64,000 nt of DNA from assembly GCF_019097595.1 (NCBI RefSeq), contig NC_080714.1:490259-554258 (forward strand), read 5' to 3'. Source of the DNA: Hemibagrus wyckioides. Lineage: Eukaryota; Chordata; Actinopteri; Siluriformes; Bagridae. Below are positions 22,410 to 34,121 of this stretch, one piece after another. The notes beneath the pieces were generated by a model, which had not been told where the DNA came from, did no database searches, and saw only the letters and a program-made list of their open reading frames with translations. Each line of letters starts with the position of its first letter. The first letter of the stretch is position 1. The position numbers and the translations under genes are program-made.

Positions 22410-22475
22410 ACCAGGTTCTGGACTCTGATTGGTCAGAAGGTGTTGTGATTAGTTCTCTGTAACTGCAGCAGTGAG
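22410..22475 (+). repeat. Dispersed repeat copy (TCTGATTGGTCAGAAGGTG family)
   Basis: CTCTGATTGGTCAGAAGGTG is shared with 37451-37475, where the similarity continues through a TTCTCT(C/G)TAAC phrase. Both are degraded members of a dispersed fish repeat; class not assigned. Confidence 0.55.
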
Positions 22476-22644
22476 AGTATCTCAGGTTTACTTTGATGTT
22501 CTCATTCATATCATGATCATCTCCCTCATCTTCAGCACAGAGTTTACACAAGCTGAGATCTTTCTCCAGGAGAGCGAGGAGAGCGGTGAGGGAAGCAGTA
22601 ATTAGTGCTGCACCTAGTCTGTTGTCTGTAATAACTCACGTTAG

Positions 22645-22670
22645 TGACGTGACGTGTCACGTGACATTGG
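22645..22670. promoter_or_regulatory. TGACGTGACGTGTCACGTGAC cluster with CCAAT box
   Basis: Overlapping CRE-like half-sites lead into GTCACGTGAC (22656-22665), a perfect 10-bp palindrome that is the optimal USF/TFE3/TFEB (CLEAR-type) E-box, followed at once by ATTGG, an inverted CCAAT. It lies about 4.2 kb upstream of the ghr start codon. Function is inferred from motif quality only. Confidence 0.35.
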
Positions 22671-23037
22671 CGTGTTTTCTTCACGTGTTTATTACAGGAC
22701 GAAGCGCAGCGGGAACTGAACCATGCAGTGAGGTCACTGAGGAGACGTTCTCCTCGCAGAATAAAAATAACCTGCTGTTCCACCTACATCCAATTAAATG
22801 TGTGTGTGTGTTTGTTTGTGTGCGTGTGTGTGTGTGTGTGTGTTTGTGCGTGTGTGTGTGTGTTTGTGCGTGTGTGTGTTTGTGTGTTTGTGTGTATGTG
22901 TGTGTGTGTGATGACAGTGTAAACAAGCTGTGCTGAGGTCTAAGTGACAAAAGCACAGTATGTGGATGTGTTTATGGTGTGAGGAACACAGGGACGAGAG
23001 AACAGCTCTCTTTCTGACTCAGTAAACACCACAACAC

Positions 23038-23226
23038 CACATCGCTCCTCCTCCTTTTTCTGCTTCTCTTCCTTCTATTTCTCCTTCTCCTCCTTCTTTT
23101 TCTCCTTCTCCTCCTTCTTTTTCTCTTTCTCCTCCTTCTTTTTCTCCTTCTATTTCTCCTTCTCCTCCTTCTTTTTCTCCTTCTTTTTCTCCTTCTTTTT
23201 CTCCTTCTTCTTCTCCTTCTCCTCCT
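23038..23226. repeat. Pyrimidine-rich CTTCTTTTTCTC repeat
   Basis: Irregular repetition of TCTCCTTCTCCTCCTTCTTT and shorter forms; all pyrimidine on the + strand. Confidence 0.9.
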
Positions 23227-23399
23227 GTTTACTAGCTGGTGTGTTTACTGCTGTGCAGAACAATATCTCAGCACATCTGCAGCAGAAGGTGCATCAGGCT
23301 CCTCTCAGGCAAGAACAGGACTCTGGGGCTACACTGGACACACACTCACTCGAGCTGGACAGAAGAAGATTAGTGTTGAGGGTGAGCTTCAGTGGGGTG

Positions 23400-23835
23400 A
23401 TGTGGAGTGAGGTGATTAGTGTTGAGAGTGCGCTTCAGGAGTCTGATGGATTGTGGGTAGAGGCTGTTAGTAAATCTTTCTGACCTGGACTTCACACTCC
23501 TGTAGCGTCTCCCTGACCGCAGCGGTGTGAAGAGGTCATGTTGTGGATGTGTATTGTCCTTGATGTTGTGGTCACTCCTGATGACCCTGGTACTGTAAAT
23601 CTCCTGGAGTGATGAAAAAGCTGCTCCAGAGATGAAGTGTATAGTGGTTATGACACGCTGGAGATCCTTCCTGTCCTGATCAGTGCAGTTTCTGTGTCAC
23701 ACTATGATAGAACTGCTGACCACACCTTCAGCTGATCATCTGTAGAAGTTGCTGAGGATCTCAGTCAACATGCTAAATTTCGCTGCTGAGATTTCCTCAG
23801 GAGCTGCTGGGTGTTGTGAGACTGAGTAAAGTTCT
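23400..23835 (-). pseudogene. LINE (CR1/L2-like) reverse transcriptase C-terminus remnant
   Basis: On the minus strand, in shifting frames, it reads QQLLRKSQQRN, ILSNFYR, CTDQDRKDLQRVITT and finally LYPQSIRLLK. These correspond in order to the well-known C-terminal region of fish non-LTR retrotransposon ORF2 (LRxLRKF..., FYRCxIESIL, DRKALQRV, SFYPQAIRLL). Several stops and frameshifts are present. The flanks of the element were not located. Family assignment rests on recalled consensus motifs. Confidence 0.65.
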
Positions 23836-24224
23836 CGCTGCTGTAGATGAGGGTGTTCTGCTCCTTCCTCCTCCTCCTACCATCAATGATCATCTCCTTG
23901 TTCTTGTATGCATTTGAGGAGACACTAGACCATCAGTCCTGCTTCCTCTCTTCTGTACGATGTTTCAGTTCCACCGGTCATCAGAAGCTGAAGAAGTGTC
24001 TGGGTCGAGCCTCAGGTTCTGCTGCAGCTGACAGAACCGGAACCTGCTGGGCAATTGCATGACTGTGCAGGAGTACAGGTGTTCCTATTAAAGTGGACAG
24101 TCAGTGTATAGTGTGTGATATGTTTGAGGGCATAAATACCCCCCCCACCCAAGCAAAATAAATAAAATCATCTCTAAAAACAACCCCATGCTACACTAGC
24201 ACACACAAATAAATGAATAAATAA
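23836..24224. other. Unique sequence, possible repeat end
   Basis: Contains GTGTTCCTATTAAAGTGGAC at about 24080-24099 followed by AGTCAGTGTAT, resembling the terminal sequence of a common fish dispersed repeat (GTGTTCCTAATAAAGTG...). A C-run and an AAATAAATAA stretch follow. No gene recognised. Confidence 0.4.
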
Positions 24225-26755
24225 ATAAATACATTTGTGTAGTGTTGTGTAGAGTTGTATAGTGTTGTGTTATGTAGTGTTGTGTACAGTTGTGTTCTGT
24301 AGAGTTGTGTGGTGTTGTGTACAGTTGTGTATTGTTGTGTACAGTTGTGTTGTGTATTGTTGTGTACAGTTGTGTTGTGTATTGTTGTGTACAGTTGTGT
24401 TGTGTACAGTTGTGTAGTGTTGTGTTGTGAAGTGTTGTGTACAGTTGTGTAGTGTTGTGTTGTGTACAGTTGTGTAGTGTTGTGTACAGTTGTGTTGTGT
24501 ACAGTTGTGTACAGTTGTGTAGTGTTGTGTTGTGTACAGTTGTGTTGTGTATTGTTGTGTACAGTTGTGTGGTGTTGTGTACAGTTGTGTGGTGTTGTGT
24601 ACAGTTGTGTAGTGTTGTGTAGAGTTCTATAGTGTTGTGTTATGTAGTGTTGTGTACAGTTGTGTGGTGTTGTGTACAGTTGTGTTGTGTATTGTTGTGT
24701 ACAGTTGTGTAGTGTTGTGTACAGTTGTGTGGTGTTGTGTACAGTTGTGTAGTGTTGTGTACAGTTGTGTGGTGTTGTGTAGTTGTGTGGTGTTGTGTAC
24801 AGTTGTGTAATGTTGTGTACAGTTGTGTGGTGTAGTGTTGTGTACAGTTGTGTGGTGTTGTGTACAGTTGTGTAATGTTGTGTACAGTTGTGTGGTGTAG
24901 TGTTGTGTGGTGTTGTGTACAGTTGTGTGGTGTTGTGTACAGTTGTGTTGTGTAGTGTTGTGTGGTGTGGTGTTGTGTACAGTTGTGTGGTGTAGTGTTG
25001 TGTACAGTTGTGTTGTGTAGTGTTGTGTACAGTTGTGTGGTGTTGTGTACAGTTGTGTGGTGTAGTGTTGTGTACAGTTGTGTGGTGTTGTGTACAGTTG
25101 TGTGGTGTAGTGTTGTGTACAGTTGTGTAGTGTTGTGTACAGTTGTGTAGTGTTGTGTAGAGTTGTATAGTGTTATGTAGTGTTGTGTAGTGTTGTGTAG
25201 AGTTGTATAGTGTTATGTAGTGTTGTGTACAGTTGTGTAGTGTTGTGTACAGTTGTGTGGTGTAGTGTTGTGTGGTGTTGTGTACAGTTGTGTGGTGTAG
25301 TGTTGTGTACAGTTGTGTGGTGTTGTGTACAGTTGTGTGGTGTAGTGTTGTGTGGTGTTGTGTACAGTTGTGTGGTGTAGTGTTGTGTACAGTTGTGTGG
25401 TGTTGTGTACAGTTGTGTGGTGTAGTGTTGTGTACAGTTGTGTGGTGTTGTGTACAGTTGTGTGGTGTAGTGTTGTGTACAGTTGTGTGGTGTTGTGTAC
25501 AGTTGTGTGGTGTAGTGTTGTGTGGTGTTGTGTACAGTTGTGTGGTGTAGTGTTGTGTACAGTTGTGTGGTGTTGTGTACAGTTGTGTGGTGTAGTGTTG
25601 TGTACAGTTGTGTTGTGTAGTGTTGTGTACAGTTGTGTGGTGTTGTGTACAGTTGTGTGGTGTAGTGTTGTGTACAGTTGTGTGGTGTTGTGTACAGTTG
25701 TGTGGTGTAGTGTTGTGTACAGTTGTGTGGTGTTGTGTACAGTTGTGTGGTGTAGTGTTGTGTGGTGTTGTGTACAGTTGTGTGGTGTAGTGTTGTGTAC
25801 AGTTGTGTGGTGTTGTGTACAGTTGTGTGGTGTAGTGTTGTGTACAGTTGTGTGGTGTTGTGTACAGTTGTGTGGTGTAGTGTTGTGTACAGTTGTGTAG
25901 TGTTGTGTACAGTTGTGTAGTGTTGTGTAGAGTTGTATAGTGTTATGTAGTGTTGTGTACAGTTGTGTAGTGTTGTGTACAGTTGTGTGGTGTAGTGTTG
26001 TGTGGTGTTGTGTACAGTTGTGTGGTGTAGTGTTGTGTACAGTTGTGTAGTGTTGTGTACAGTTGTGTAGTGTTGTGTACAGTTGTGTGGTGTAGTGTTG
26101 TGTGGTGTTGTGTACAGTTGTGTGGTGTAGTGTTGTGTACAGTTGTGTGGTGTTGTGTACAGTTGTGTGGTGTAGTGTTGTGTGGTGTTGTGTACAGTTG
26201 TGTGGTGTAGTGTTGTGTACAGTTGTGTGGTGTTGTGTACAGTTGTGTGGTGTAGTGTTGTGTACAGTTGTGTGGTGTTGTGTACAGTTGTGTGGTGTAG
26301 TGTTGTGTACAGTTGTGTAGTGTTGTGTACAGTTGTGTAGTGTTGTGTAGAGTTGTATAGTGTTATGTAGTGTTGTGTACAGTTGTGTAGTGTTGTGTAG
26401 AGTTGTATAGTGTTATGTAGTGTTGTGTACAGTTGTGTAGTGTTGTGTACAGTTGTGTGGTGTAGTGTTGTGTGGTGTTGTGTACAGTTGTGTGGTGTAG
26501 TGTTGTGTACAGTTGTGTAGTGTTGTGTACAGTTGTGTAGTGTTGTGTACAGTTGTGTAGTGTTGTGTACAGTTGTGTGGTGTAGTGTTGTGTGGTGTTG
26601 TGTACAGTTGTGTGGTGTAGTGTTGTGTAGTGTTGTGTGGTGTTGTGTACAGTTGTGTGGTGTAGTGTTGTGTGGTGTTGTGTACAGTTGTGTGGTGTTG
26701 TGTACAGTTGTGTGGTGTTGTGTAGTGTTGTGTACAGTTGTGTTGTGTTGTGCTA
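24225..26755. repeat. 20-bp TGTACAGTTGTGTAGTGTTG minisatellite, 2.5 kb
   Basis: The basic 20-bp unit is TGTACAGTTGTGTGGTGTTG, with 5-bp insertions (TAGTG) and larger duplicated blocks, for example the very similar runs at 25270-25550 and 25510-25790. A 529-codon minus-strand frame (TTVHNTTQLY) is an artefact. The array ends about 110 bp before the first coding exon of ghr. Confidence 0.96.
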
Positions 26756-26824
26756 ATCTCAAACGTTTATTGAATCTGTTATTAAAACAAGGGCAATGTC
26801 ATTGGACCCTAGACGGAATAAAGA

Positions 26825-26825
<1 letters not shown>

Positions 26826-26859
<34 letters not shown>
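26826..26859. repeat. (GT)n microsatellite forming the exon 1 acceptor tract
   Basis: About 16 GT dinucleotides run directly into TTACAG, so they occupy the pyrimidine-tract position of the splice acceptor preceding the first coding exon. Confidence 0.9.
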
Positions 26860-26861
<2 letters not shown>

Positions 26862-26863
26862 AG

Positions 26864-26971
26864 CAGTCGAGGCCATGCTGAGTCACCTCTCTCTCAGTCT
26901 GATCTGTGTGTTGGGACTCCTGAACACACACACGCATGGAGTCAAACATGACCCGGGGCTTGTCACCTCAG
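26864..26971 (+). CDS. ghr: ghr exon 1 of coding region: signal peptide
   Basis: Begins after TTACAG; 11 bases of 5' UTR precede the ATG at 26875 (context GAGGCCATG). It encodes [16 protein letters not shown] and a His/Thr-rich stretch, a hydrophobic signal peptide that directs the receptor to the secretory pathway. It ends in phase 1 at TCAG|GTAACA. The acceptor tract is a GT microsatellite. Upstream noncoding exon(s) must exist but are not certain. Confidence 0.85.
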
Positions 26972-27465
26972 GTAACACACACACACACACTCACAAAAAC
27001 ACGCATACATATTCACTCATACACACACTGAAACACACATACACACTCATATACACACACATTTATTGTAATCATACACAAATACACACACTCACTCACA
27101 AACACATACAGGAAGAGGTGTTGTGTACTTCTTGTCAGAGGAAAGTGTGTAATTGATTAAGGGTTAAACAAAACAGGGAGAATAAAGTAAAGAACAAAAG
27201 TGTGTGTGTGTGCGCGCAATCACAGTTTGTGTGTGTGTATGTTTGTGTATGTGTGTGTGCTTATAGTGGGTGTGTGAGTGATTATAGTGTCTGTGTGCAT
27301 ATGTGATTACTGTGTATGTGTGTGTTTGTTTGTGTGTGTGTGTGTGTGTGTGTAGTGTAAGCATAAAGGATCAGTTACATTACACACATATCCAGCTTGG
27401 TCTCTCTATCTGCAACAGAGCTTTATTTATGTAACACAGCTGGCTGTAATTAGGGAGAGGTTCAG

Positions 27466-27500
<35 letters not shown>

Positions 27501-27525
27501 AAGAGGGAGGGAGGGAGGGAGACTC

Positions 27526-27561
<36 letters not shown>

Positions 27562-30500
27562 TCAGACAGAGCTGGAGACAGTTTGGCGAGTGAGACAGAG
27601 TTATGTAAGTGCTTGTTCAGTGCCAGATGGAGGAAATTCACTGCACACTGCAGAGTTTGTTGGACTGAAGCTGTACACACACACACACACACACTCTCTC
27701 AAACACACTCAAACACACTTTTAATTATGTTTAATTAAATAATTCATCCTTTACTTTGTTTCCTGAATGTGTGTAAAGACCCACATAAGACGACTCACTC
27801 ACATAAACCTCAAGTCTGTAATACACAACGATTACATTCTTCTGTCTTTATTACACACAGAACAAAGACTCACACTGGACTATAGTAAAGACTCACACTG
27901 GAGTATAGTAATGACTCACACTGGACTATAGTAAAGACTCACACTGGAGTATAGTAATGACTCACACTGGAGTATAGTAAAGACTCACACAGGACTATAG
28001 TAATGACTCACACTGGACTATAGTAAAGACTCACACTGGAGTATAGTAATGACTCACACTGGAGTATAGTAAAGACTCACACTGGAGTATAGTAATGACT
28101 CACACTGGACTATAGTAAAGACTCACACTGGAGTATAGTAATGACTCACACTGGAGTATAGTAAAGACTCACACAGGACTATAGTAAAGACTCACACTGG
28201 ACTATAGTAAAGACTCACACTGGACTATAGTAAAGACTCACACTGAGTAATGACTCACACAGGACTATAGTAATGACTCACACTGGAGTATAGTAATGAC
28301 TCACACTGGACTATAGTAAAGACTCACACTGGAGTATAGTAATGACTCACACTGGAGTATAGTAATGACTCACACTGGAGTATAGTAAAGACTCACACTG
28401 GACTATAGTAAAGACTCACACTGGACTATAGTAAAGACTCACACTGGACTATAGTAAAGACTCACACTGGGTAATGACTCACACTGGACTATAGTAATGA
28501 CTCACACTGGAGTATAGTAATGACTCACACTGGAGTATAGTAATGACTCACACTGGACTATAGTAAAGACTCACACTGGACTATAGTAAAGACTCACACT
28601 GGAGTATAGTAATGACTCACACTGGACTATAGTAAAGACTCACACTGAGTAATGACTCACACAGGACTATAGTAATGACTCACACTGGAGTATAGTAATA
28701 ACTCACACTGGAGTATAGTAATGACTCACACTGGAGTATAGTAATGACTCACACTGGAGTATAGTAATGACTCACACTGGACTATAGTAAAGACTCACAC
28801 TGGAGTATAGTAATGACTCACACTGGAGTATAGTAATGACTCACACTGGAGTATAGTAAAGACTCACACTGGACTATAGTAAAGACTCACACTGGACTAT
28901 AGTAAAGACTCACACTGGACTATAGTAAAGACTCACACTGAGTAATGACTCACACTGGACTATAGTAAAGACTCACACTGGACTATAGTAAAGACTCACA
29001 CTGGACTATAGTAAAGACTCACACTGAGTAATGACTCACACTGGACTATAGTAATGACTCACACTGGAGTATAGTAATGACTCACACTGGAGTATAGTAA
29101 TGACTCACACTGGAGTATAGTAATGACTCACACTGGAGTATAGTAATGACTCACACTGGACTATAGTAAAGACTCACACTGGAGTATAGTAATGACCTAC
29201 ACTGGAGTATAGTAATGACTCACACTGGAGTATAGTAAAGACTCACACTGGACTATAGTAAAGACTCACACTGGACTATAGTAAAGACTCACACTGGAGT
29301 ATAGTAATGACCTACACTGGAGTATAGTAATGACTCACACTGGAGTATAGTAAAGACTCACGCTGGACTATAGTAAAGACTCACACTGGACTATAGTAAA
29401 GACTCACACTGAGTAATGACTCACACAGGACTATAGTAAAGACTCACACTGGAGTATAGTAATGACTCACACTGGAGTATAGTAATGACTCACACTGGAG
29501 TATAGTAAAGACTCACACTGGACTATAGTAAAGACTCACACTGGACTATAGTAAAGACTCACACTGGACTATAGTAAAGACTCACACTGGACTATAGTAA
29601 AGACTCACACTGGACTATAGTAAAGACTCACACTGGACTATAGTAATGACTCACACTGGAGTATAGTAATGACTCACACTGGAGTATAGTAAAGACTCAC
29701 ACTGGACTATAGTAAAGACTCACACTGGAGTATAGTAAAGACTCACACTGGAGTACAGTAATGACTCACACTGGAGTACAGTAATGACTCACACTGAGTA
29801 ATGACTCACACTGGACTATAGTAAAGACTCACACTGGACTATAGTAAAGACTCACACTGGACTATAGTAAAGACTCACACTGAGTAATGACTCACACTGG
29901 ACTATAGTAAAGACTCACACTGGACTATAGTAAAGACTCACACTGGACTATAGTAAAGACTCACACTGAGTAATGACTCACACAGGACTATAGTAATGAC
30001 TCACACTGGAGTATAGTAATGACTCACACTGGAGTATAGTAATGACTCACACTGGAGTATAGTAATGACTCACACTGGACTATAGTAAAGACTCACACTG
30101 GAGTATAGTAATGACTCACACTGGAGTATAGTAAAGACTCACACTGGACTATAGTAAAGACTCACACTGGACTATAGTAAAGACTCACACTGGACTATAG
30201 TAAAGACTCACACTGGAGTATAGTAATGACTCACACTGGAGTATAGTAAAGACTCACACTGGAGTATAGTAAAGACTCACACTGGACTATAGTAAAGACT
30301 CACACTGGACTATAGTAAAGACTCACACTGGACTATAGTAAAGACTCACACTGGACTATAGTAAAGACTCACACTGAGTAATGACTCACACAGGACTATA
30401 GTAATGACTCACACTGGAGTATAGTAATAACTCACACTGGAGTATAGTAATGACTCACACTGGAGTATAGTAAAGACTCACACTGGAGTATAGTAATGAC

Positions 30501-31393
30501 TCACACTGGAGTATAGTAATAACTCACACTGGAGTATAGTAATGACTCACACTGGAGTATAGTAAAGACTCACACTGGAGTATAGTAAAGACTCACACTG
30601 GACTATAGTAAAGACTCACACTGGACTATAGTAAAGACTCACACTGGACTATAGTAAAGACTCACACTGGACTATAGTAAAGACTCACACTGGACTATAG
30701 TAAAGACTCACACTGGACTATAGTAAAGACTCACACTGGACTATAGTAAAGACTCACACTGGACTATAGTAAAGACTCACACTGGACTATAGTAATGACT
30801 CACACTGGACTATAGTAATGACTCACACTGGAGTATAGTAATGACTCACACTGGAGTATAGTAAAGACTCACACTGGACTATAGTAAAGACTCACACTGG
30901 AGTATAGTAAAGACTCACACTGGAGTACAGTAATGACTCACACTGGAGTACAGTAATGACTCACACTGAGTAATGACTCACACTGGAGTATAGCAATGAC
31001 TCACACTGGACTATAGTAAAGACTCACACTGGACTATAGTAAAGACTCACACTGAGTAATGACTCACACAGGACTATAGTAAAGACTCACACTGAGTAAT
31101 GACTCACACTGGAGTATAGTAATGACTCACACTGGACTATAGTAAAGACTCACACTGGACTATAGTAAAGACTCACACTGGAGTATAGTAATGACTCACA
31201 CTGGAGTATAGTAATGACTCACACTGGACTATAGTAAAGACTCACACTGGACTATAGTAAAGACTCACACTGAGTAATGACTCACACTGGAGTATAGTAA
31301 CGACTCACTGGGACTCTGCGGTTCTGCACTGGGACTCTGCGGTTCTTTTCATAATCTTTTCATAAGAAGCAGGAAATGAATGTAATTTGTGTG

Positions 31394-31424
<31 letters not shown>

Positions 31425-33001
31425 ACATGTCTGTGTGTGTTTGTGTCTGTGTCTGTGTTTGTGTCTGTGTTTGTGTCTGTGTTTGTGTGTACACTAAACA
31501 AGTCTATTATTAACATTAAAACATATTTATATGATATCCCCACATCTCTCTCTGGTGCATACACACTATTAAATGAGATATAAAATCTGATTTTCAATAA
31601 TCAGATTGAGGTCTTTACTCAGTGTGTGTGTGTGTGTATATGAACACACTCAGCACTTTCTGTCACTAAATGAGAATAGACTCATCCTCTCTCTTTTAAT
31701 GCTGATGTTTGTGCTCAGAGCATTTTATTGAAATGTTTTAATTAGTGGATAAGGGCACTGTGTGTGTTGGTATCCTAGATACTGCACTTACAGGAGAACA
31801 TGTTTTCAGCTGTAGATCTTACCTGTTTGTTGTTGGTCTATTTCTGTAGAGCAGGAGTATGCAGATCTTCACCTCACCTTCATGTGGAGTTTAACCTCAA
31901 CTACATCTAAACACACACACACACACACACACACATACACACACATGACCTGAAACGCTTTCTCAGTGTAACACCATGGTACACACAGTCCAGTCTGGCA
32001 ACCCCGTATACAACTGCCCTGTCTGTTTCTGCCCTGAGCATGGGGCAGTGTGATTCCTGCCCCAGTGGATCTATTGTAGTGCTCGTGTTTGAGCAGTAAG
32101 GGCAGTAATGGGGAAGTGACCACGCTGTGGCACGTCCACAGTGCTGAATAAATCCTGTAACAACGTTTAAAATGATTGGTCACTGAATAGAGGCAGTTAT
32201 GGTCAGAGGAAGATGAACTGTGTTGTAAAGGAGGATTAACGTTCACTGGGACAAGGGCTGAGCTGCTCACTGAGGGCTAGTTAGGGTTTAGTGTGTTTGG
32301 AGTCGGTTTTGTTTGGTGTGTGTGTGTGTGTGTGTGTTATTTTGATTTCTCTCCTGCTTGGTGAGGGTAGAATTCTGTGTGCTCGTGGCTCTGCAGAATC
32401 GTGATTAATCCTGCTGTAGGAGCACCGGCTCAGTGCAGGAAGAAATCAATCGCTGCTACACCGCCTGATTTATAGCCACACACTCAATCAGTAGGAGCTC
32501 GCAGAACCGCAGAGTCCCAGTGCAGAAACCGCAGAGTCCCAGTGCAGAACCGCAGAGTCCCAGTGCAGAAACCGCAGAGTCCCAGTGCAGAACCGCAGAG
32601 TCCCAGTGCAGAACCGCAGAGTCCCAGTGCAGAACCGCAGAGTCCCAGTGCAGAAACCGCAGAGTCCCAGTGCAGAACCGCAGAGTCCCAGTGCAGAACC
32701 GCAGAGTCCCAGTGCAGAACCGCAGAGTCACAGTGCAGAACCGCAGAGTCACAGTGCAGAACCACACACTTTGATTTGTTTTAGGTTTAGAATTAAAATT
32801 TTGTCTTTACAGAGCAGAGACACACCCACGCAACAGGAACACACTCCCTCTGTAGGGACACACCCACACAACAGGAACGCAACCCCTCTGTAGGGACACA
32901 ACCCCACTGTACACACCCAAAGAGTAGGGAAACGCCCATTCCTATTGTCATATTTACTAACACTCTTTTACCTTTAATTGATTTCTCTCTCTCTCTCTTT
33001 C

Positions 33002-33035
<34 letters not shown>

Positions 33036-34063
33036 AGGTCCCCCTGTGCTCCCTCACTTGATCGGATGTCGTTCCAGTGAGTTGGTGACATTCCGGTGTT
33101 GGTGGAATTCTGGAACGTTCTCAAACCTAAGTGAACCTGGAGCGCTTGCCTTTTTCTTCCAGACGAAAACGTAAACACGCTTAAACATTAGGGGTTATAA
33201 ATTAGAGATTATGAATTTAGAAGTTTGGGTTAGGAATTAGGGTGTTGGGGGTTAGGGTGTAGGGATTAGGGGTTATGGGATTAGATGTTTAGGGTTCTGG
33301 TATGGGGATGTGCGAGTAGTGATTTTGTGTTTGTGTATGTGTTTGTGTGTTGCAGTATAACCCCCAGTGAATGGCAGGAGTGTCCTGAATACACACCCTA
33401 TGTCCAGAATGAGTGTTACTTCAGCAGACAGTTCACACGGATCTGGACAACGTACTGTGTACAGTTGCGCTCAGCTACACTTAGACACAACATCACGTAC
33501 GACCAGCAGTGTTTCACTGTGGAGAACATTGGTACACACACACACACTATGACCTGACCTACTTATGTAGTAATCTAAACTTATCTAAACTTATCTACTT
33601 ATACAGTATGTTCCTCTGACCCTGCTGTCTGCTCCTGTGACTGTTTGACCTCTGTGTGACCCCTCAGTGTTCCCTGACCCTCCCGTCGGTCTGAACTGGA
33701 CGCTGCTGAACATCAGTCGTTCAGGGTTGAACTTTGACATCATGGTCCGTTGGGCTCCACCCCCCTCAGCAGAGGTGCACACGGGCTGGATGAGTCTGAA
33801 ATACGAAGTTCACTATCGTGTACAGAACTCCTCCCACTGGGACAAGGTAGGACACGCCTATCATGTCTGCAGTTGTTCTGATTGGTCAGCACGGCTGAGC
33901 CTCGGCTGTGTCTCACTCTGGATTTAGACTCTTTATTAAACATCGTTGTTAAACCAAGAAGAAGAAATCTCTTCTTTATGATAACTGATAAGTTTCTTTT
34001 AAGAGTGTCTCTGAACCAGATGATGAGTCTCTCCCACACTACGGGTTTAATTACAGGTGATAG

Positions 34064-34121
<58 letters not shown>

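Larger units (their letters stand above)
22361..23037. other. Unique sequence with regulatory-like cluster and (GT)n
   Basis: Holds a dispersed repeat copy (22410-22475), the GTCACGTGAC cluster, an acceptor-like TTATTACAG at 22689-22697 and a GT-rich microsatellite at 22798-22911. No coding sequence recognised. Confidence 0.5.

Noticed and set aside
25173..26762. 529-codon minus-strand frame of TTVHNTTQLY repeats
   Set aside because: Follows from the 20-bp TGTACAGTTGTG array.
27845..31305. Possible CRISPR or ncRNA cluster because of regular 23-bp spacing
   Set aside because: Contiguous tandem units without spacers or independent RNA promoter signals; an intronic minisatellite.
31869..32270. 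133-codon minus-strand frame in ghr intron 1
   Set aside because: Part of it is a CA microsatellite; the rest shows no known domain or family motif.
33185..33300. Interstitial telomere
   Set aside because: TTAGGG units are irregular and few; kept only as a telomere-like G-rich stretch.
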